The translations under genes were made by a program, and so were the position numbers. This document shows positions 52,642 to 61,327 of a stretch of 64,000 nucleotides of DNA, one piece after another (the stretch's first letter is position 1; the number at the start of each line of letters is the position of its first letter). The DNA is taken from the NCBI GenBank assembly GCA_963835955.1, contig CAWIHZ010000023.1, forward strand, positions 62,001 through 126,000, in the 5' to 3' direction. The notes under the pieces were generated by a model. The model searched no databases and was not told the DNA's origin. It saw nothing but the letters and a program-made list of their open reading frames with translations. This stretch comes from Roseiarcus sp963835955 (GTDB taxonomy: Bacteria > Pseudomonadota > Alphaproteobacteria > Rhizobiales > Beijerinckiaceae).

Positions 52642-53667
52642 ATGGCACTCCCCGACTTCACCATGCGCCAATTGCTCGAAGTGGGCGCACATTTCGGCCA
52701 CCAGTCGCATCGCTGGAATCCGAAGATGGCGCCCTACATCTACGGGGCGCGCAACTCCATTCACATCATCGACCTCGCCCAGACCGTGCCGCTGCTGCAT
52801 CAGGCGCTGAAGACCGTTTCCGACACCGTCTCCAAGGGCGGGCGCGTTCTGTTCGTCGGAACCAAGCGGCAGGCGTCTGACGAGATCGCGGCGGCGGCGA
52901 AGCGGTCGGCTCAGTATTTCGTCAACGCTCGCTGGCTTGGCGGCATGCTGACGAACTGGAAAACCATTTCCGCCTCGATTTCGCGTCTGCGCAAGCTCGA
53001 CGAGATGCTGAGTGAAGGCGCCAAGGGCCTGACCAAGAAGGAACGCCTGATGATGTCGCGTGAGCGCGACAAGCTCGAGACCGCGCTCGGGGGCATCAAA
53101 GACATGGGCGGGGTTCCTGATCTTGTCTTCGTCATCGACACGAACAAGGAGGCGCTCGCGATCAAGGAGGCGAGCCGGCTCAAGATTCCGGTGATCGCGA
53201 TCCTCGACACCAATTGCGACCCCGATGGCATCGCTTATCCGGTGCCGGCCAACGACGACGCGGGCCGCGCAATCCAGTTCTATTGCGATCTTGTCGCGCG
53301 CGCCGCGATCGACGGCATCTCTCGCGGCCAAGGCGCGCAGGGCGTCGACCTCGGCGCGGCCGAAACGCCGATCGCCGAGCAACTGCCAGAGGCTGTGGAG
53401 CCGGAAGAGGCTTCGGCGACCGACCAGACAGAGCATTTCGAGTTGCTCGCCGCGCCGCGCGGCGCCCCGGACGATTTGGCCAAACTGACCGGGGTCGGTC
53501 CGCAGATCGTCAAGAAACTCAATGAGCACGGCGTGTTCCACTACTGGCAGCTGGCCGCGATGACTACGGCCGAGGCCGCCAAACTCGACTCGGACCTGAA
53601 ATTCAACGGCCGCATCGCCCGCGACAAGTGGAGCGAACAGGCCCGCGCGCTGATGACCGCCGAGTAA
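52642..53667 (+). CDS. rpsB: 30S ribosomal protein S2
   Basis: A 341-aa S2. The core (1-230) has FTMRQLLEVGAHFGHQSHRWNPKM, FVGTKRQASDEI, RWLGGMLTNWKTI and PVIAILDTNCDPDGI. The extra C-terminal about 100 residues, an acidic linker then LTGVGPQIVKKLNEHGVFHYWQLAAMT, resemble a helix-hairpin-helix module; such extensions are usual in Rhizobiales S2. It starts the rpsB-tsf unit with a gap of about 130 bp to tsf. Confidence 0.97.
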   Translation: MALPDFTMRQLLEVGAHFGHQSHRWNPKMAPYIYGARNSIHIIDLAQTVPLLHQALKTVSDTVSKGGRVLFVGTKRQASDEIAAAAKRSAQYFVNARWLGGMLTNWKTISASISRLRKLDEMLSEGAKGLTKKERLMMSRERDKLETALGGIKDMGGVPDLVFVIDTNKEALAIKEASRLKIPVIAILDTNCDPDGIAYPVPANDDAGRAIQFYCDLVARAAIDGISRGQGAQGVDLGAAETPIAEQLPEAVEPEEASATDQTEHFELLAAPRGAPDDLAKLTGVGPQIVKKLNEHGVFHYWQLAAMTTAEAAKLDSDLKFNGRIARDKWSEQARALMTAE

Positions 53668-53796
53668 GGGTCTGGCCTTTTGAAGAAGGGCGCGATCCGC
53701 GCGGCCTGTGACGACTGTCGCCGGACGCGTGGTTGAGGCTGAATTTGCGTCGCCGCCATGCTTGCGGGACGCCTCGAGGACAACGCGAGGGAACCC

Positions 53797-54690
53797 ATGG
53801 CGACGATCTCCGCCGGACTGGTCAAGGATCTGCGCGAAAAGACCGGCGCGGGCATGATGGACTGCAAGAACGCCCTCAACGAGACCGATGGCGATATCGA
53901 GGCGGCGATCGATTGGCTGCGCAAGAAGGGCCTCGCCAAGGCGGCAAAAAAGAGCGGTCGCATAGCCGCCGACGGCCTTGTCGGCGTTGCGGTCGAGGCC
54001 AATCTCGGCGTCGTTGCCGAAGTCAATTCCGAGACCGACTTCGTCGCCCGAAACGACGACTTCCAGGCGCTGGTGCGCGGAGTCCTGGCGGTTGCGCTCG
54101 ACAAGGCTCCGAATGTCGAGGTCGAGGCCGTGCTCGGCGCCCATTATCCGGGCGGCGGCACCGTCGCTGACGCGATCGCCAACGCCATCGCTACGATCGG
54201 CGAAAACATGACGTTGCGCCGGGCGCAGGGACTGCACGTCGCCAAGGGCGCGATCGGCCATTATGTGCATGGCCAGATCGTGGAGGGGCTCGGGCGCATC
54301 GGCGTCATCGTGGCGCTGGAGTCGAAGGGCGACCACGACGCGCTGGTCGCGCTCGGTCGTCAGGTCGCCATGCATGTCGCGGCTGCGAGCCCGGCGGCGA
54401 TCGACGCCGCGGGCGTCGATCCGGCCACGGTCGCGCGCGAGCGGGCGGTGCTGGCCGATAAGAACGCCGGCAAGCCCGCGAACGTCTTGGAGAAGATCGT
54501 CGAGTTGGGCCTGAAGACCTACTTCAAGGAGGTCTGCCTCCTTGATCAGGCCTACGTCCACGATCCGGCGAAGAGCGTCGCCCAGGCGCTGAAAGAGGCC
54601 GAGAAGACGGTCGGGGCGCCGGTCGCGGTGGTCGGCTTCGTCCGTTACGCCCTCGGCGAGGGCGTCGAAAAGCCGGCCGAGGAGCCTTGA
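53797..54690 (+). CDS. tsf: Elongation factor Ts
   Basis: A 297-aa EF-Ts, the nucleotide exchange factor of EF-Tu. The N-terminal KDLREKTGAGMMDCKNAL and the EVNSETDFVARNDDF motif are intact, with two core repeats and a C-terminal module. ATG 53797 has CGAGGGAA upstream. A strong terminator follows 18 bp after the stop, so pyrH is transcribed separately. Confidence 0.97.
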   Translation: MATISAGLVKDLREKTGAGMMDCKNALNETDGDIEAAIDWLRKKGLAKAAKKSGRIAADGLVGVAVEANLGVVAEVNSETDFVARNDDFQALVRGVLAVALDKAPNVEVEAVLGAHYPGGGTVADAIANAIATIGENMTLRRAQGLHVAKGAIGHYVHGQIVEGLGRIGVIVALESKGDHDALVALGRQVAMHVAAASPAAIDAAGVDPATVARERAVLADKNAGKPANVLEKIVELGLKTYFKEVCLLDQAYVHDPAKSVAQALKEAEKTVGAPVAVVGFVRYALGEGVEKPAEEP

Positions 54691-54708
54691 GGCGGCCTCA
54701 TACTCTGG

Positions 54709-54732
54709 AGCGGCCTTGAGGGCCGCTTTTTT
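54709..54732 (+). terminator. Rho-independent terminator after tsf
   Basis: Stem AGCGGCC / GGCCGCT with a TTGAG loop, followed directly by six T. This is the cleanest intrinsic terminator in the window. Confidence 0.9.
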
Positions 54733-54824
54733 ATGTCTGAACAACGCCTGACGGCCGATTGCGCGGGGCCGGGCGGCGCGGCACGGTCGGACGCGCCTTA
54801 GAATTGGCTTTTGAGGAGGCCCCC

Positions 54825-55553
54825 ATGCCATCGACGCCGCCGAAGCCTCTGTTCAAGCGCGTGGTCGTCAAGCTCTCCGGGGAAGCGCTGATGGGGCCGG
54901 ACACGCACGGGCTGCACGCGCCGACGGTCGACCGGATGGCCGCGGACCTCAAGGCCGCGGCGGACCTCGGGGTGCAGGTCGCGGTCGTGGTTGGGGGCGG
55001 CAATTTCTTTCGCGGCCTCCAGGGCGCCGACAAGGGCATCGAGCGGGCCCGCGCCGACTCGATCGGCATGTTGGCGACGGTGATGAACGCGCTGGCGATG
55101 GAAGGGGCGCTGGAGCAGATCGGCCAGCCCGCGCGGGTGCTCTCGGCGGTCGCGATGCCCTCGCTCTGCCAGCCCTATTCGCGCCAGGCGGCGCTCGCGC
55201 ATCTGGTCAAGCGCCGCGTCATCCTCCTCGCCGGCGGCACCGGCAACCCGTTTTTCACCACCGACACCGGGGCGGCGTTGCGCGCCTGCGAACTCTCCTG
55301 CGACGCGGTGATGAAGGCGACCCAGGTCGACGGCATCTATACCGCCGACCCCAAGAAGGACGCCAAGGCCACGCGGTTCGAGAAGCTCACCCACGACGAG
55401 GCGATCGGCCGAAACCTGCAGGTGATGGACACCGCCGCCTTCGCGCTCGCCCGCGACAACGGCATCCCGATCGTGGTCTTCTCGGTCAACGAGCCGGGCG
55501 CGATCCCCCTGGCGCTCCTGGGGAAGGGGCAGGCGACCTACGTCATGCCGTAA
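54825..55553 (+). CDS. pyrH: Uridylate kinase
   Basis: A 242-aa UMP kinase (UMP + ATP to UDP). N-terminal RVVVKLSGEALMG, the GGGNFFRG motif, RADSIGMLATVMNALAM and the nucleotide-site GGTGNPFFTTDT are all present. GAGGAGG precedes ATG 54825. In related genomes frr comes next, but here about 670 bp without a gene follow, and frr is at 1.8 kb. Confidence 0.97.
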   Translation: MPSTPPKPLFKRVVVKLSGEALMGPDTHGLHAPTVDRMAADLKAAADLGVQVAVVVGGGNFFRGLQGADKGIERARADSIGMLATVMNALAMEGALEQIGQPARVLSAVAMPSLCQPYSRQAALAHLVKRRVILLAGGTGNPFFTTDTGAALRACELSCDAVMKATQVDGIYTADPKKDAKATRFEKLTHDEAIGRNLQVMDTAAFALARDNGIPIVVFSVNEPGAIPLALLGKGQATYVMP

Positions 55554-56221
55554 GCGCGAGGCGCGGCGCTGGCGCCCGAAGGGCCGGAGCGAAGCACATC
55601 AGGGGGAAGCCAGCGAAAGCAAATGTGGAAGCAAAAGAAAACAAAGGGGAAGCCCGCGAAAGGAAAAGGGAAGGAAAAGAAAGTTCTTTGTTTCCGCGAA
55701 TCGAGACTTTTCAAGGGCTTATGCGCGAATCCAAATTAGAATCTTCTCTCTGCCGCTTTAGCGCCCGCTCGGCGTCCCTCTTTCGTTCTTTCGTCCTCCC
55801 GAGGCTCCCGAAACCGTTCTCTAAGGTCCGCAAGCGGCCGGCGCCATTTTCCAGTCACGGACTGCATCTTTTCAATCGCTTGCAGCGCTATTCGGCGCCC
55901 ATTCGTCGGCCGCGAGGCCTTCCGCGGGGACCCGTGAGCCCGCGTGAAGCCTTAAAAGCGGCCGCAGCCCTCGGCGCGGCAGGCGCGCCTCGATCCAGAG
56001 ACGAGGAAGACCGTAACACGGCTTCTGATTTTCTCAAAGAGATTGTCGAAGAAATGTTGGTAGCACACGATATGTCCGGTTTAGGTAGCGCACGAACCGC
56101 AAGGCCGCGGCTAGCGGCCATATCTGACGCATGGCGCCCGCGACGACCGGCCGGAGTTGACCCGCTCCTGCCGTTCCCGGTTCGCAGGGAATGCGCACAG
56201 GAGCGGACCATGGGTTTGCCC
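55554..56221 (+). other. Long intergenic region after pyrH
   Basis: About 670 bp where frr would normally lie. A purine tract (about 55617-55685, mostly A and G on the + strand) is followed by a pyrimidine-rich stretch. A 206-codon open frame crosses it but has skewed low-complexity composition, no good start context and no recognised domain, so I do not call it a gene. A fragment GATCCAGAGACGAGG near 55991 recalls the REP-like repeats. Confidence 0.5.
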
Positions 56222-57124
56222 CTATGTCGGAGACCGATGCTCTGACGTGGAACGTATCAGGGTCGTCCTTGCCGACGAGAGATGCGCCCTGCAGGCGCGT
56301 CTGACGGCGGCGGCGTTCCGGCTGAGCAGCGCTTCGATGTAGGCGAGGTGCTCTCGGATCGCGGCCTCGTTGCGCTGCCGCTCGTCGCGCTTGTTCCATT
56401 GGTAATGGTAGTGGAAGATGAGCGTGAAGATGTCGTAGAAGCCGTCGATGAACCGGTTGCGGAGCGCCCAATTGATGAGCTGGTGGAAACGACTGTCGAG
56501 ATCGGAAAAGTCGTGGTAGCGGCGCTCGATGTCCTTCAGCAGCGAGAGATGCTCCTCGCGCAGCGTTTCAATCTGCCGCCACAACGGAGAAGACTCGGGC
56601 AGCGCGGCGAATGCCGTCGCTGAACGGAGCTCGAACATTTCCCGGATCTCGAAGAGTTCGAGGGCGAAGCTCGCCGTGAAGCCGTGAAGCACCCAGCCGC
56701 CGTTGGGCCGCTTTTCAATGAGGCCGAATCTCTGGAACCGGTTCAGGAACTCCCGGATTCCGGTCGTCGCCACGCCGAACCGGCGGGCCAGCTCGAGCTC
56801 GTTGATCGTCGTTCCCGGGAGCGTGTTTTCCCGCAGCATCCATTCCATGAACTTTCTCTCGAGCTGAGCGGAAGAGGAGACGGTCTCCGCCTCGGGAAAC
56901 CGCTGCATCCGCTTGCGACTCGAACGAACCGTGCGCTGACGCCCGCTTCCGGTCACGACGCCGCGCGCGGCGAGGGTCGCGATGATCTTGCGCACCGTCG
57001 TGCGGCTGACGCCGAGCATCGGACACAGCGCGTTCTCGGACGGCAGCGGTTCGCCGTCTCCGAGCTTGGAGATCAGATCGACCGCGTCGTTGAAGGCGCG
57101 CTTGAATACGGCGTCCGTCTTCAT
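56222..57124 (-). CDS. GntR-family regulator with two winged helices
   Basis: A 300-aa protein. A first winged helix lies at about 15-70 (PLPSENALCPMLGVSRTTVRKIIATL), a second at about 95-145 (INELELARRFGVATTGIREFLNRF), and an FCD-type helical effector domain at about 150-285 (FALELFEIREMFELRSA; FHQLINWALRNRFIDGFYDIF). Single-HTH GntR proteins are the rule, so the doubled DNA-binding part is unusual. It is divergent from a sugar ABC transporter and probably controls it through TTTGTC-type sites in the shared promoter region. Confidence 0.87.
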   Translation of the reverse strand: MKTDAVFKRAFNDAVDLISKLGDGEPLPSENALCPMLGVSRTTVRKIIATLAARGVVTGSGRQRTVRSSRKRMQRFPEAETVSSSAQLERKFMEWMLRENTLPGTTINELELARRFGVATTGIREFLNRFQRFGLIEKRPNGGWVLHGFTASFALELFEIREMFELRSATAFAALPESSPLWRQIETLREEHLSLLKDIERRYHDFSDLDSRFHQLINWALRNRFIDGFYDIFTLIFHYHYQWNKRDERQRNEAAIREHLAYIEALLSRNAAAVRRACRAHLSSARTTLIRSTSEHRSPT

Positions 57125-57149
57125 CTAACGCATGGACTCTTCATGCTCA

Positions 57150-57299
57150 TTTGTCGATAAAAAACAGTTTGACCATCGTAACGACAAATGGTCTTTTATG
57201 GAAAAGATACTGATTGTGCAATGCCGCCAAGGATGGCCGGGAGCCTCGGCAGTTCGTCGGACGCGGCGGATGCAGTTTTTTTGTCTATAAGAAACACTT
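57150..57299 (+). promoter_or_regulatory. Candidate GntR operator repeats
   Basis: Two 20-bp direct repeats differing at three positions: TTTGTCGATAAAAAACAGTT (57150-57169) and TTTGTCTATAAGAAACACTT (57280-57299). An inverted half-site CGACAAA is at about 57182-57188, and a GACCAT/ATGGTC dyad lies between. One repeat lies 26 bp before the gntR start, the other 12 bp before the permease start, as expected for auto- and target repression. Confidence 0.6.
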
Positions 57300-57311
57300 C
57301 GCGAGGGTGAC

Positions 57312-58358
57312 GTGGCGGAAGCTGCGACCGAACGTCAGGAAACGGCTCCCTCTCCTAAAGAGCGCCCCGCGGTGCGCCTCTCTTCAGTCTCGCTTGCCCT
57401 GAGGCTGCTAGGGGTCGGCCCGCTGCTGATCCTCATCGTGCTCATCGCCGTCATCAGCCAGGCGACGCCCTATTTTCTGAAGCCGGTCAATATCAGCAAC
57501 ATTCTCGCGCAAACCGCCGTAATCGCGATCGTCGCGATCGGGCAGCACCTCGTCATTCTCACCCGCGGAATCGACCTGTCGGTCGGCTCAAATCTCGCCC
57601 TCGCGACCGTGATCGGCGGCCTGGTGTTTCGTATCGACAATTCGGCCCCCGTCGTGGCCCTCGCGATGCTCGGCTCCGCGATGCTGGTCGGCGTCATCAA
57701 CGGCGCCGTCTACGTCTATGGACGTCTTCCGCATCCGTTCATCATCACGCTCGCGACTTTGAGCATCTGCCGCGGCCTCGCGCTCCAGCTGGCCATCGGC
57801 CATACGACGATGCGCGGCATGCCCGACGCGATCGCGGCGATCGGCGGGTCGGAGACTTTCGGGCTGCCGAACTCCTTCTTCGTCGTCCTTGCGGTCGCCC
57901 TCGCCGGGCTGGTCATGACCAAGGCGATGGTGTGGGGCCGCTGGATTTACGCCGTCGGCGGCAATCCGGAAGCGGCGCTTGAAATGGGCATACCGGTTAA
58001 AGGGGTGCTCCTTTCGACCTACGTGATTTCCGGCTTCTGCGCGGGCGTCGGCGCGGTCGTTCTCGCCGGCCGCACCGCCGCCAGTTCTCCGCTCTACGGC
58101 AATCTGCTCGAGCTCGACACCATAGCCGCGGTCATCATCGGCGGAGCGAGCTTTCTCGGCGGGCGAGGCCATATCGGTCACGCGATGATCGGGGCGGTCA
58201 TGATCGGAGTGATCCGCAACGCGCTCAACCTTCTCGATGTCAATGTGTTCTTCCAGATGATCGCCATCGGCCTGGTCATCGTCGTGGCGGTGGAGGCCGA
58301 CGTGCTGCGCAGTCATCTGGAGGCGCGGGCGCGAGCCATTCAGGCGGCGGGGACTTAG
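57312..58358 (+). CDS. Sugar ABC transporter permease (RbsC/FrcC type)
   Basis: A 348-aa inner-membrane protein with about 8-10 helices and the carbohydrate-permease signature TRGIDLSVGSNLAL, followed by ANGxx-type GNPEAALEMGIPVKGVLLSTYVISG and AAVIIGGASFLGGRGHIG. This is the ribose/xylose/fructose permease family. The start is GTG 57312 with GCGAGGG upstream. The ATPase gene follows immediately. Confidence 0.92.
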   Translation: MAEAATERQETAPSPKERPAVRLSSVSLALRLLGVGPLLILIVLIAVISQATPYFLKPVNISNILAQTAVIAIVAIGQHLVILTRGIDLSVGSNLALATVIGGLVFRIDNSAPVVALAMLGSAMLVGVINGAVYVYGRLPHPFIITLATLSICRGLALQLAIGHTTMRGMPDAIAAIGGSETFGLPNSFFVVLAVALAGLVMTKAMVWGRWIYAVGGNPEAALEMGIPVKGVLLSTYVISGFCAGVGAVVLAGRTAASSPLYGNLLELDTIAAVIIGGASFLGGRGHIGHAMIGAVMIGVIRNALNLLDVNVFFQMIAIGLVIVVAVEADVLRSHLEARARAIQAAGT

Positions 58359-59123
58359 ATGAATCCGACCGCCAAAGTCCCCGTGCTCGCGATCCGACAT
58401 GCGGAGAAGCGGTTCGGCGCGGTCCGCGCCCTCAAGGGCGTCAGCCTCGAGGCCCATCGCGGCGAAGCGCTCGCCCTTCTCGGCGACAACGGCGCCGGAA
58501 AGTCGACGCTGATCAAATGCATCAGCGGCGTTTACCCGCTCGACGAAGGCCAGATCCTTCTCGACGGGGCGCCGACCGCGATCCATTCGCCAGCCGCCGC
58601 GCGCCGCGCCGGAATCGAGACGGTCTATCAGGACCTCGCGCTCTTCGACAACCTCACGCCTGCGCAGAACTTCTATTGCGGCCGCGAGATCGCCTATCCC
58701 GAGTGGCTGCCCCGGGGCCTCAGGTTCCTGAGCGGCCGCGCCATGGATCGCCAGGCGGCAGCGGTGCTCGATCGATTGAAAGTCAAGCTGCCCAAATTCG
58801 ATGCGCCGGTGGCGCGCATGTCGGGCGGCCAGCGTCAGGCCATTGCTGTTGCGCGGGCGACGGTGTTCGCCCGCAAGGTCGTGATCCTCGACGAGCCGAC
58901 CGCTGCGCTTGGCCTGCGCGAATCCCGCAAGGTCCTGGACCTCATCGCGCAACTGCGCTCGGAAGGGAACGCCGTCATTCTGATCACCCACAACATGGAG
59001 CACGTCGTCGAGCTCGCCGACCGGGCGATCGTCCTGCGCCAGGGACGCAAGGTTGGGGAGCTGAAACCGGACCGTGCGAACCAGAAGGAGCTCGTCGCCA
59101 TGATCGTCGGCGCGGAGGCGTGA
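58359..59123 (+). CDS. Sugar ABC transporter ATPase (FrcA type)
   Basis: A 254-aa protein with one ABC domain: Walker A LLGDNGAGKSTLIKCISG, signature MSGGQRQAIAVARATV, Walker B VVILDEPTAALG and ITHNMEHVVELADR. Ribose-type systems usually have a two-domain ATPase of about 500 aa; this single-domain form is the FrcA (rhizobial fructose/ribose/mannose) type. It starts directly after the permease stop. Confidence 0.92.
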   Translation: MNPTAKVPVLAIRHAEKRFGAVRALKGVSLEAHRGEALALLGDNGAGKSTLIKCISGVYPLDEGQILLDGAPTAIHSPAAARRAGIETVYQDLALFDNLTPAQNFYCGREIAYPEWLPRGLRFLSGRAMDRQAAAVLDRLKVKLPKFDAPVARMSGGQRQAIAVARATVFARKVVILDEPTAALGLRESRKVLDLIAQLRSEGNAVILITHNMEHVVELADRAIVLRQGRKVGELKPDRANQKELVAMIVGAEA

Positions 59124-59208
59124 ACTGGTTTCAGCCGCAGGGCGGGCGGCAGACAGAGATCGCTCCCTTCGGAGCGATGTTCAAGGAGAGGGAAAGGGAG
59201 GAGAAAGC

Positions 59209-60124
59209 ATGAGACTGACATCAATTGTCGGCGGCGTTGCCTTTGCCGCAGCGATCGCCGGGCCTGTCCTGGCCGACCAGCCGATCAAGATCGGCTTCAT
59301 CACCAAGTTTCCGGTTCCGTTCTACGCCACGATGGAGAACGCCGCCAAAGCCTACGCGGCGGATCATCCCGGAGTTCGAGATCGCCTTCGGCCAGGGAGC
59401 CTCCGCGACCGACATCGAAGGTCAGATCGCGCTCATCGAGTTGATGGTGACCAAGGGCGTGCAGGGCATCGCGATCACGCCTGTCGACCCGACGGTGGCG
59501 GCCACGCTGGACAAGGCGGTCGCCCAAGGCGTCAAGGTCGTCCTCATGGACAACAAAATTCCCGACTGGAAGGGCCAGACCGCGCTTGCGACCACGAACA
59601 ATCTCGAAGCCGGCAAAATCGCCGGACGATATCTCAAGTCGGTGTTGAAGGACGGCGATACGCTCGGCGTTCTTGAAGGCGTTCCGGGCGTGCCGGCGCT
59701 CGATGATCGCGTGAACGGGATGCTCGAAGGCCTCAAAGGCGTCGACGTCAAGATCGTCGGAAGAGGGGCGACCAGCTGCACTGAAGAAAAAGGGATCAAC
59801 GTCGCCCAGGACATCCTGACCGCGAATCCGCATCTGGTGGCGATCTATTCGGCGTGCGGCCCGCCTGCGGCCGGAGCTGCGCAGGCGATCAAGAACGCCA
59901 AGCTTGATCACCACGTCATTCTGGTTGGTTTCGATTTCTGCTGTGGCGAGGCGGAAGCCATGGCCGCCGGAATCGAGGACGCCTCTGTGGCGCAGTTCCC
60001 GGCGAAAATGGCTGAACTCGGCGTCGTTGCGCTGGTGAAGTCGATTAAGGGAGAAAAGGTGGAGCCGCTGATCGATTTGGGCGCCGCCCTGGTCACCAAG
60101 GCCAACATGGACAAGTTCAAGTGA
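59209..60124 (+). pseudogene. Sugar-binding protein gene, frameshifted
   Basis: The first frame gives a signal peptide and mature start (ADQPIKIGFITKFPVPFYAT...KAYAADHP). The rest of the protein is in the +1 frame (EFEIAFGQGASATDIEGQ, ITPVDPTVAATLDKAVAQG, MDNKIPDW ... NMDKFK). Removing one C from the CCC at 59368-59370 restores a 304-aa periplasmic binding protein of the ribose/fructose family. If the shift is real, this transporter has lost its receptor; if it is a sequencing indel, the gene is intact. It follows the ATPase gene by 85 bp. Confidence 0.85.
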
Positions 60125-60132
60125 GACGTGGA

Positions 60133-60154
60133 GGGGCCGGCGAAAAGCCGACCC
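60133..60154 (+). terminator. Candidate terminator after the sugar ABC operon
   Basis: An imperfect stem GGGGCCGGC / GCCGACCC with a GAAAA-type loop lies 9 bp after the stop and is followed by TTTCGTTT. This suits the end of the transporter operon but the stem has mismatches. Confidence 0.4.
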
Positions 60155-60405
60155 TTTCGTTTCCGGACGGCGGCGCGCCGGCGCACGAAGGGTGCGGCGG
60201 CCTCAGCGTCCGTCCTGCGATCCAGTCCGGCCGGCTAGGAGACGAGGGTGGCCCGACGCCGGTTTCAACGAGGGGATTACGGTGATGAGGTGGTGGACGG
60301 GGATTACGGTGATGGTGTGGACGGCGCCCGCGCGGCATCTGGTTCTGGATTGGAACCGTGCCAAAATGGTTGTCGTTGGAGCGACCATTTGAAGGAGCGC
60401 CGTCC

Positions 60406-60690
60406 ATGGGAAAATCTATCACCGAATTCTCGTCTGTCACGCGGGTTGGTCTTGATCTGGCCAAGCACGTCTTCCAGGTCCACGGCGTGGATGTCGCGGG
60501 CAGGGTCGTTTTCAACAAGTCGGTCAAGCGCGACAAGTTGCTGGCGTTCTTCTCGGGCCTGCCCAAATGCCTCGTCGGTCTGGAGGCGTGCGGGTCGGCC
60601 CATCATTGGGCGCGCGAGTTGATCAAACTGGGCCATGACGCGCGGATGATGCCGCCGGCTTACCTGAAGCCCTACGTGCGCCGGCACGAT
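60406..60690 (+). mobile_element. IS110-family transposase, 3' truncated
   Basis: The first about 92 codons match the IS110 N-terminal DEDD domain: VTRVGLDLAKHVFQVHGVD with the first catalytic Asp, then LVGLEACGSAHHWARELIKLGHDARMMPPAYLKPYVRR. The family normally continues to about 340 aa. After about 60690 the similarity ends, although the frame stays open to 60867 in the antisense of the HdeA-like gene. Upstream, GGGGATTACGGTGATG is present twice (about 60274-60320). The copy cannot be active. Confidence 0.85.
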
Positions 60691-60785
60691 GGGAATTTGG
60701 CAATAAGCGTCGCCGCAACTCCCGGGACACTCCCCGGATCAGGCGCCGAGGCGGGCCGAAACGAACGGCGATCCCGCCCCAAGTC

Positions 60786-61181
60786 CTACTGCTTGCCCGC
60801 TTTCACCTCTTTGGCGAAGTTTGCGACCGCGTCGACGACCTTCTTGTCCGGATTGGCTTTGCAGTAGACGATGACCTGATGGATGCCTTCCTTGACCCGG
60901 GTCGGGTTGATGGAATGCCTCTTCAGACGCCCGTTGTACCAGCCGCTGTACCAGGTCCCGAGGAAATTGGCGTCCTCCTGGAAGGTGTTGGCGAGTTGGG
61001 CGCAGGTCAGCGCCCTGACATTGAGATAGCCCTTGGCGTCGGCGTAGGTTTTCAGTTCGACCTGGGCCTGCGAGGCCGACGCCGAAGCGGCGAGCGCCGC
61101 TCCCGCGACGCCAAGGACGCTCAAGGCCCGGCCGCGCGCGGCCAGGAACTCCCAGCCAATTCTCTTGTTCGACTTGATCAT
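60786..61181 (-). CDS. HdeA/HdeB-family periplasmic protein, copy 1
   Basis: A 131-aa protein. An N-terminal signal of about 40 residues ends near SASQAQ, followed by an HdeA-like domain with VRALTCAQLANTFQEDANF, WYSGWYNG and VIVYCKANPDKKVVDAV; the two Cys should form the family disulfide. HdeA/B proteins are acid-activated periplasmic chaperones; rhizobial relatives are less studied. ATG 61181 is chosen at the signal peptide. Its 3' end lies about 95 bp from the truncated IS110. Confidence 0.87.
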   Translation of the reverse strand: MIKSNKRIGWEFLAARGRALSVLGVAGAALAASASASQAQVELKTYADAKGYLNVRALTCAQLANTFQEDANFLGTWYSGWYNGRLKRHSINPTRVKEGIHQVIVYCKANPDKKVVDAVANFAKEVKAGKQ

Positions 61182-61327
61182 AATCTTCTTACTCCCTGAT
61201 TCCGAAACCGAATTGCCTCTTTGGCGCCGAAGCGTTCTCCGCCAGGGCGCGAAGCCCATCCATGGCCTGCAGGCGGCCACGCCGCCGGCGGCGGCGGGTT
61301 CATCGCCGAACGCGCCCGGGGAAATCT

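Noticed and set aside
52564..54831. A 755-codon open frame on the - strand across rpsB and tsf
   Set aside because: It is antisense to two unmistakable housekeeping genes. Its Arg/Asp/Leu-rich composition is what GC-rich third positions produce in the opposite frame, and no domain is seen.
55625..56245. A 206-codon + strand frame in the gap after pyrH
   Set aside because: Begins in the purine tract (Lys/Glu/Arg-rich), lacks a ribosome-binding site, and has no recognisable domain. Long open frames arise by chance at this GC content.
59340..59400. Programmed ribosomal frameshift in the sugar-binding protein gene
   Set aside because: No slippery heptamer or downstream pseudoknot is visible. 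A single extra C in a CCC run explains it more simply.
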